This document shows, one piece after another, positions 61,703 to 64,000 of a DNA stretch of 64,000 nt. The notes under the pieces are model-generated. The model had not been told where the DNA came from and searched no databases. It was given only the letters and a program-made list of their open reading frames with translations. Each line of letters starts with the position of its first letter. Position 1 is the stretch's first letter. Source of the DNA: Allochromatium humboldtianum (GTDB lineage Bacteria > Pseudomonadota > Gammaproteobacteria > Chromatiales > Chromatiaceae); contig NZ_JABZEO010000001.1 of assembly GCF_013385175.1 (NCBI RefSeq), forward strand, positions 186,001-250,000, given 5' to 3'. The translations under genes were made by a program, and so were the position numbers.

Positions 61703-64000
61703 ACCGATGGCGGATCCTGTCTGGTCTCGAGGCGCGCCCGCACGGTCGTGGCGAGCGCCTGCGCCTCGTCGATGTCGAACACGTCGCAGTGGGCGGCGAT
61801 GGCGGCGATCTCGGTCTCCAGTTCACCGCCCGCGGTTCCCGCGCGCAATTCACCGAGCAATGGATCGACTGCCCCCAAATCATAGTTCAGCGCCTCGATC
61901 AAATCCCCCAGCAGCGCATCGAGCCGCTCAGGGGAGAGCGGCTCGGCGCTGGGCGCGACCGGCGGCGGGGCCGCCGCCTCCAGGGCGTCGATCTCGGCCA
62001 TCAGTCGCTCCAGGCGCTCGCGCGCCTCGGCGAGCAGAGCCGGGTCGGGCGGCTCGCCGCGCTTGAGTCCGGCGTCGATCGCGTTGAGCCGTTCGTGCAG
62101 GACCACGGCCCCGAGATTGCCGACCACGCCCTTGAGCGCATGGCAGTGTTCCTCGGCGCGCGCCGGACCGACCTCGCGCGCCAGACGCTCCAGTTCCTCG
62201 ACGGCCCCGGCGTAGTTCTGGCGGAAACGGCGCAGTTGCTTGCGATAGGCCTCGACCCGGCCGCCGATGCGGCGCACCCCCTCGCGCACGTCGAGGCCGG
62301 CGAGCGCGAGCAGGTCGTCCGGCAGGTCCGCGAGTTCGGGGCGGGACTCGGGCGCCGGGCGCGCATCGGCCGGACGCTCGATCCAGCGCGCGAGCACCTG
62401 CATCAGATGGTCGGGGTCGATGGGTTTGCTGACATGGTCGTTCATGCCGGCGGCCCGGCTGCGTTCGCTGTCCTGGACCATCGCCAGCGCGGTCATGGCG
62501 ATGATCGGCAGGCGGGCGAAGCGCTCGCCGCCTGGCTCGTCGGCCAGGGCGCGGATGCGGCGCGTGGCCTCGTATCCGTCCATCACGGGCATCTGGATGT
62601 CCATGAGCACGGCCTCATAGTCGCGGCGCCGGACCTGCTCCAGCGCTTCCTGTCCATCGCCGGCCTCGTCGACCTCGAGGCCCTCGCTGCGCAGCAGCTC
62701 GCCAGCGAATTCGCGATTGATCTCGTTGTCCTCCACCAGCAGCACGCGCGCGCCCGCCAGCCGCCCGCTGACGGCCGGATCGGGCCGGCTCCGGCCGGCC
62801 TCGCCCAGGAGGCGCCCGCGCCCGAGCACCGAGAGCATGGTGTCGAGCAGGGTCGAGGGCGAGACCGGCTTGATCAGGAAGCCGTCGGCGCCCGCCTGCT
62901 CGGCCAGACGCCGCACGCCCTCGCGTCCATAGGCCGTGATCATCACCACCTTGGGCCGATGGGGGATGGACGGATCGCGATGCAGACGCCGGATCGCCTC
63001 GTCGCCCTTCATGCCGGGCATGTGCCAGTCCATGAGCACCAGATCGTAGGGATTGTCGGCGGCATTGCGCAGGGTGCTCAGGGCCGTGGTCCCGCTCGGC
63101 GCGGTGGCGACGTCGAGATGGAAGAAACGCAGCATCTCGGCCAGGATCTCGCGCGAGACCTCGTTGTCGTCGACCACCAGCAGCCGGATGCCGCGCAGCA
63201 GCGGACCGGCCTGATCGACCAGTTCCCGGCGGCGCTCCAGGGCCTGCCGGGCGATCCCCAGACGCACCGTGAAGCAGAGCGTGCTGCCGTGCCCCGGCTG
63301 GGAGTCCTCGACCCAGAGTCGCCCGCCCATGAGTTCGACCAGATTCCTGCTGATCGCCAGTCCCAGGCCGGTGCCGCCGAAGCGGCGGGTGGTGGACTGA
63401 TCGGCCTGGGTGAATTTCTCGAACAGCCGCGACTGGACCTCGGGCGTCATGCCGAGTCCGGTGTCGCGCACGCAGACCTGGAGTCTCAGATCGGTCTCGC
63501 TTGCATCGAGTCGGTGAAGCGCCACCTCGATCTCGCCCTGGTCGGTGAACTTGAGCGCGTTGCCGCACAGATTGAGCAGCACCTGACCCAGACGCAGCGG
63601 ATCGCCGATCAGGGTCGGGGGTAGGGAGACATCGTAGCGGATCAGGAACTCGATGCCCTTGTGCTCGGCCTGGACGCCGATGGCGTCGGCCACCTGTTCC
63701 AGCACGCTGTCGAGTCCGAACTCGACCTGCTCGATGACGAGCTTGCCGGCCTCGATCTTGGAGAAGTCGAGGATGTCATTGATCAGGCCCAGGAGCGTCC
63801 GGGCCGAGTGCTGGGCCTTGACCAGATAGTTCTGCACGTCGGGCGTCAGTGTCTGTTTGAGCGCCAGATGCAGCATACCGAGGATGGCGTTCATCGGGGT
63901 ACGGATCTCGTGGCTCATGTTGGCCAGGAACTCCGACTTGAGCCGGGTGGCCTGCTCGGCCAGGGTGCGCGCCGCGCGCATCTCCTCCATCAGCGACCGG
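61699..64000 (-). CDS. Hybrid histidine kinase, HisKA-HATPase-REC-REC-HPt (5' end outside window)
   Basis: The frame is open to the window edge, so the sensor part is missing. The visible 766 residues begin in a coiled coil. HisKA follows ([20 protein letters not shown]), then HATPase ([30 protein letters not shown]), REC1 ([14 protein letters not shown]; Asp in [11 protein letters not shown]), REC2 ([14 protein letters not shown]; Asp in [11 protein letters not shown]) and a C-terminal HPt ([16 protein letters not shown]). The layout equals that of the hybrid kinase ending at 16750. The 3' end overlaps the REC-PAS-GGDEF-EAL gene by four bases, suggesting it phosphorylates that regulator. Confidence 0.93.
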   Translation of the reverse strand, partial: RSLMEEMRAARTLAEQATRLKSEFLANMSHEIRTPMNAILGMLHLALKQTLTPDVQNYLVKAQHSARTLLGLINDILDFSKIEAGKLVIEQVEFGLDSVLEQVADAIGVQAEHKGIEFLIRYDVSLPPTLIGDPLRLGQVLLNLCGNALKFTDQGEIEVALHRLDASETDLRLQVCVRDTGLGMTPEVQSRLFEKFTQADQSTTRRFGGTGLGLAISRNLVELMGGRLWVEDSQPGHGSTLCFTVRLGIARQALERRRELVDQAGPLLRGIRLLVVDDNEVSREILAEMLRFFHLDVATAPSGTTALSTLRNAADNPYDLVLMDWHMPGMKGDEAIRRLHRDPSIPHRPKVVMITAYGREGVRRLAEQAGADGFLIKPVSPSTLLDTMLSVLGRGRLLGEAGRSRPDPAVSGRLAGARVLLVEDNEINREFAGELLRSEGLEVDEAGDGQEALEQVRRRDYEAVLMDIQMPVMDGYEATRRIRALADEPGGERFARLPIIAMTALAMVQDSERSRAAGMNDHVSKPIDPDHLMQVLARWIERPADARPAPESRPELADLPDDLLALAGLDVREGVRRIGGRVEAYRKQLRRFRQNYAGAVEELERLAREVGPARAEEHCHALKGVVGNLGAVVLHERLNAIDAGLKRGEPPDPALLAEARERLERLMAEIDALEAAAPPPVAPSAEPLSPERLDALLGDLIEALNYDLGAVDPLLGELRAGTAGGELETEIAAIAAHCDVFDIDEAQALATTVRARLETRQDPPSV

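Noticed and set aside
61684-63624. A 646-codon open frame on the plus strand opposite the terminal hybrid kinase
   Set aside because: The kinase frame on the other strand carries every expected motif, so this is a shadow.

Overview
The window is GC-rich, densely coded gammaproteobacterial chromosome. The run pyrG-kdsA-eno-ftsB-ispD-ispF-truD is a classical gammaproteobacterial order. Sucrose synthesis genes, pyruvate:ferredoxin oxidoreductase, a PEP-CTERM protein, a Lig E-type DNA ligase and many hybrid kinases together suggest a purple sulfur bacterium of the Chromatiaceae. That placement is an inference: the window contains no photosynthesis or sulfur-oxidation gene.

Layout. 1-5.9 kb: housekeeping block for CTP, KDO, glycolysis, cell division, isoprenoids and pseudouridine. 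5.9-13.6 kb: a REC-HATPase protein, a non-canonical TldD/TldE pair, a DUF815 ATPase, a Wzx-like flippase and an Aer-like chemoreceptor. 13.6-15.3 kb: a gene-poor, AT-richer patch holding one PEP-CTERM gene with a near-consensus sigma-54 promoter and its own terminator. 15.3-21.9 kb: an ABC1-family kinase, a hybrid histidine kinase, a beta-carbonic anhydrase and a dicarboxylate/amino-acid symporter, all on the minus strand. 21.9-33.9 kb: a sucrose locus (sps, spp, frk, ams) split by about 6 kb that carries a type III restriction-modification system, a HigBA-like pair, a DUF2442 gene and a divergent Phd/PIN pair. 34.0-42.1 kb: a Uma2 protein, a thioesterase, a MoCF-domain protein, a FliT-like protein, an RND efflux pair, a Uma2 remnant, a rhodanese and a cyclophilin. 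42.1-47.2 kb: a split phosphorelay (HPt, REC-HDOD, CHASE-PAS hybrid kinase). 47.3-53.7 kb: ligE, a dihydroorotate-dehydrogenase-like gene, nifJ and a RimI-like acetyltransferase. 53.7-64 kb: an alkaline-phosphatase-superfamily protein, an orphan molybdoenzyme, an AAA/PD-(D/E)XK protein, an ATP-grasp-like orphan, a REC-PAS-GGDEF-EAL protein and a hybrid kinase cut by the window edge.

How the genes work together. SPS and SPP would make sucrose, a known compatible solute in this kind of organism. Amylosucrase and fructokinase would recycle it. The restriction-modification and toxin-antitoxin block sits between frk and ams, so ams now lies 44 bp behind res and may depend on the defence operon's promoter. 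The most notable points are this split operon, the toxin-antitoxin pair nested between mod and res, the compositional break across the methyltransferase recognition domain, the sigma-54 promoter of the PEP-CTERM gene, and the stand-alone molybdoenzyme.

No CRISPR array, rRNA, tRNA or complete insertion sequence was seen. Start codons are judged by eye from ribosome-binding sites, overlaps and family lengths.
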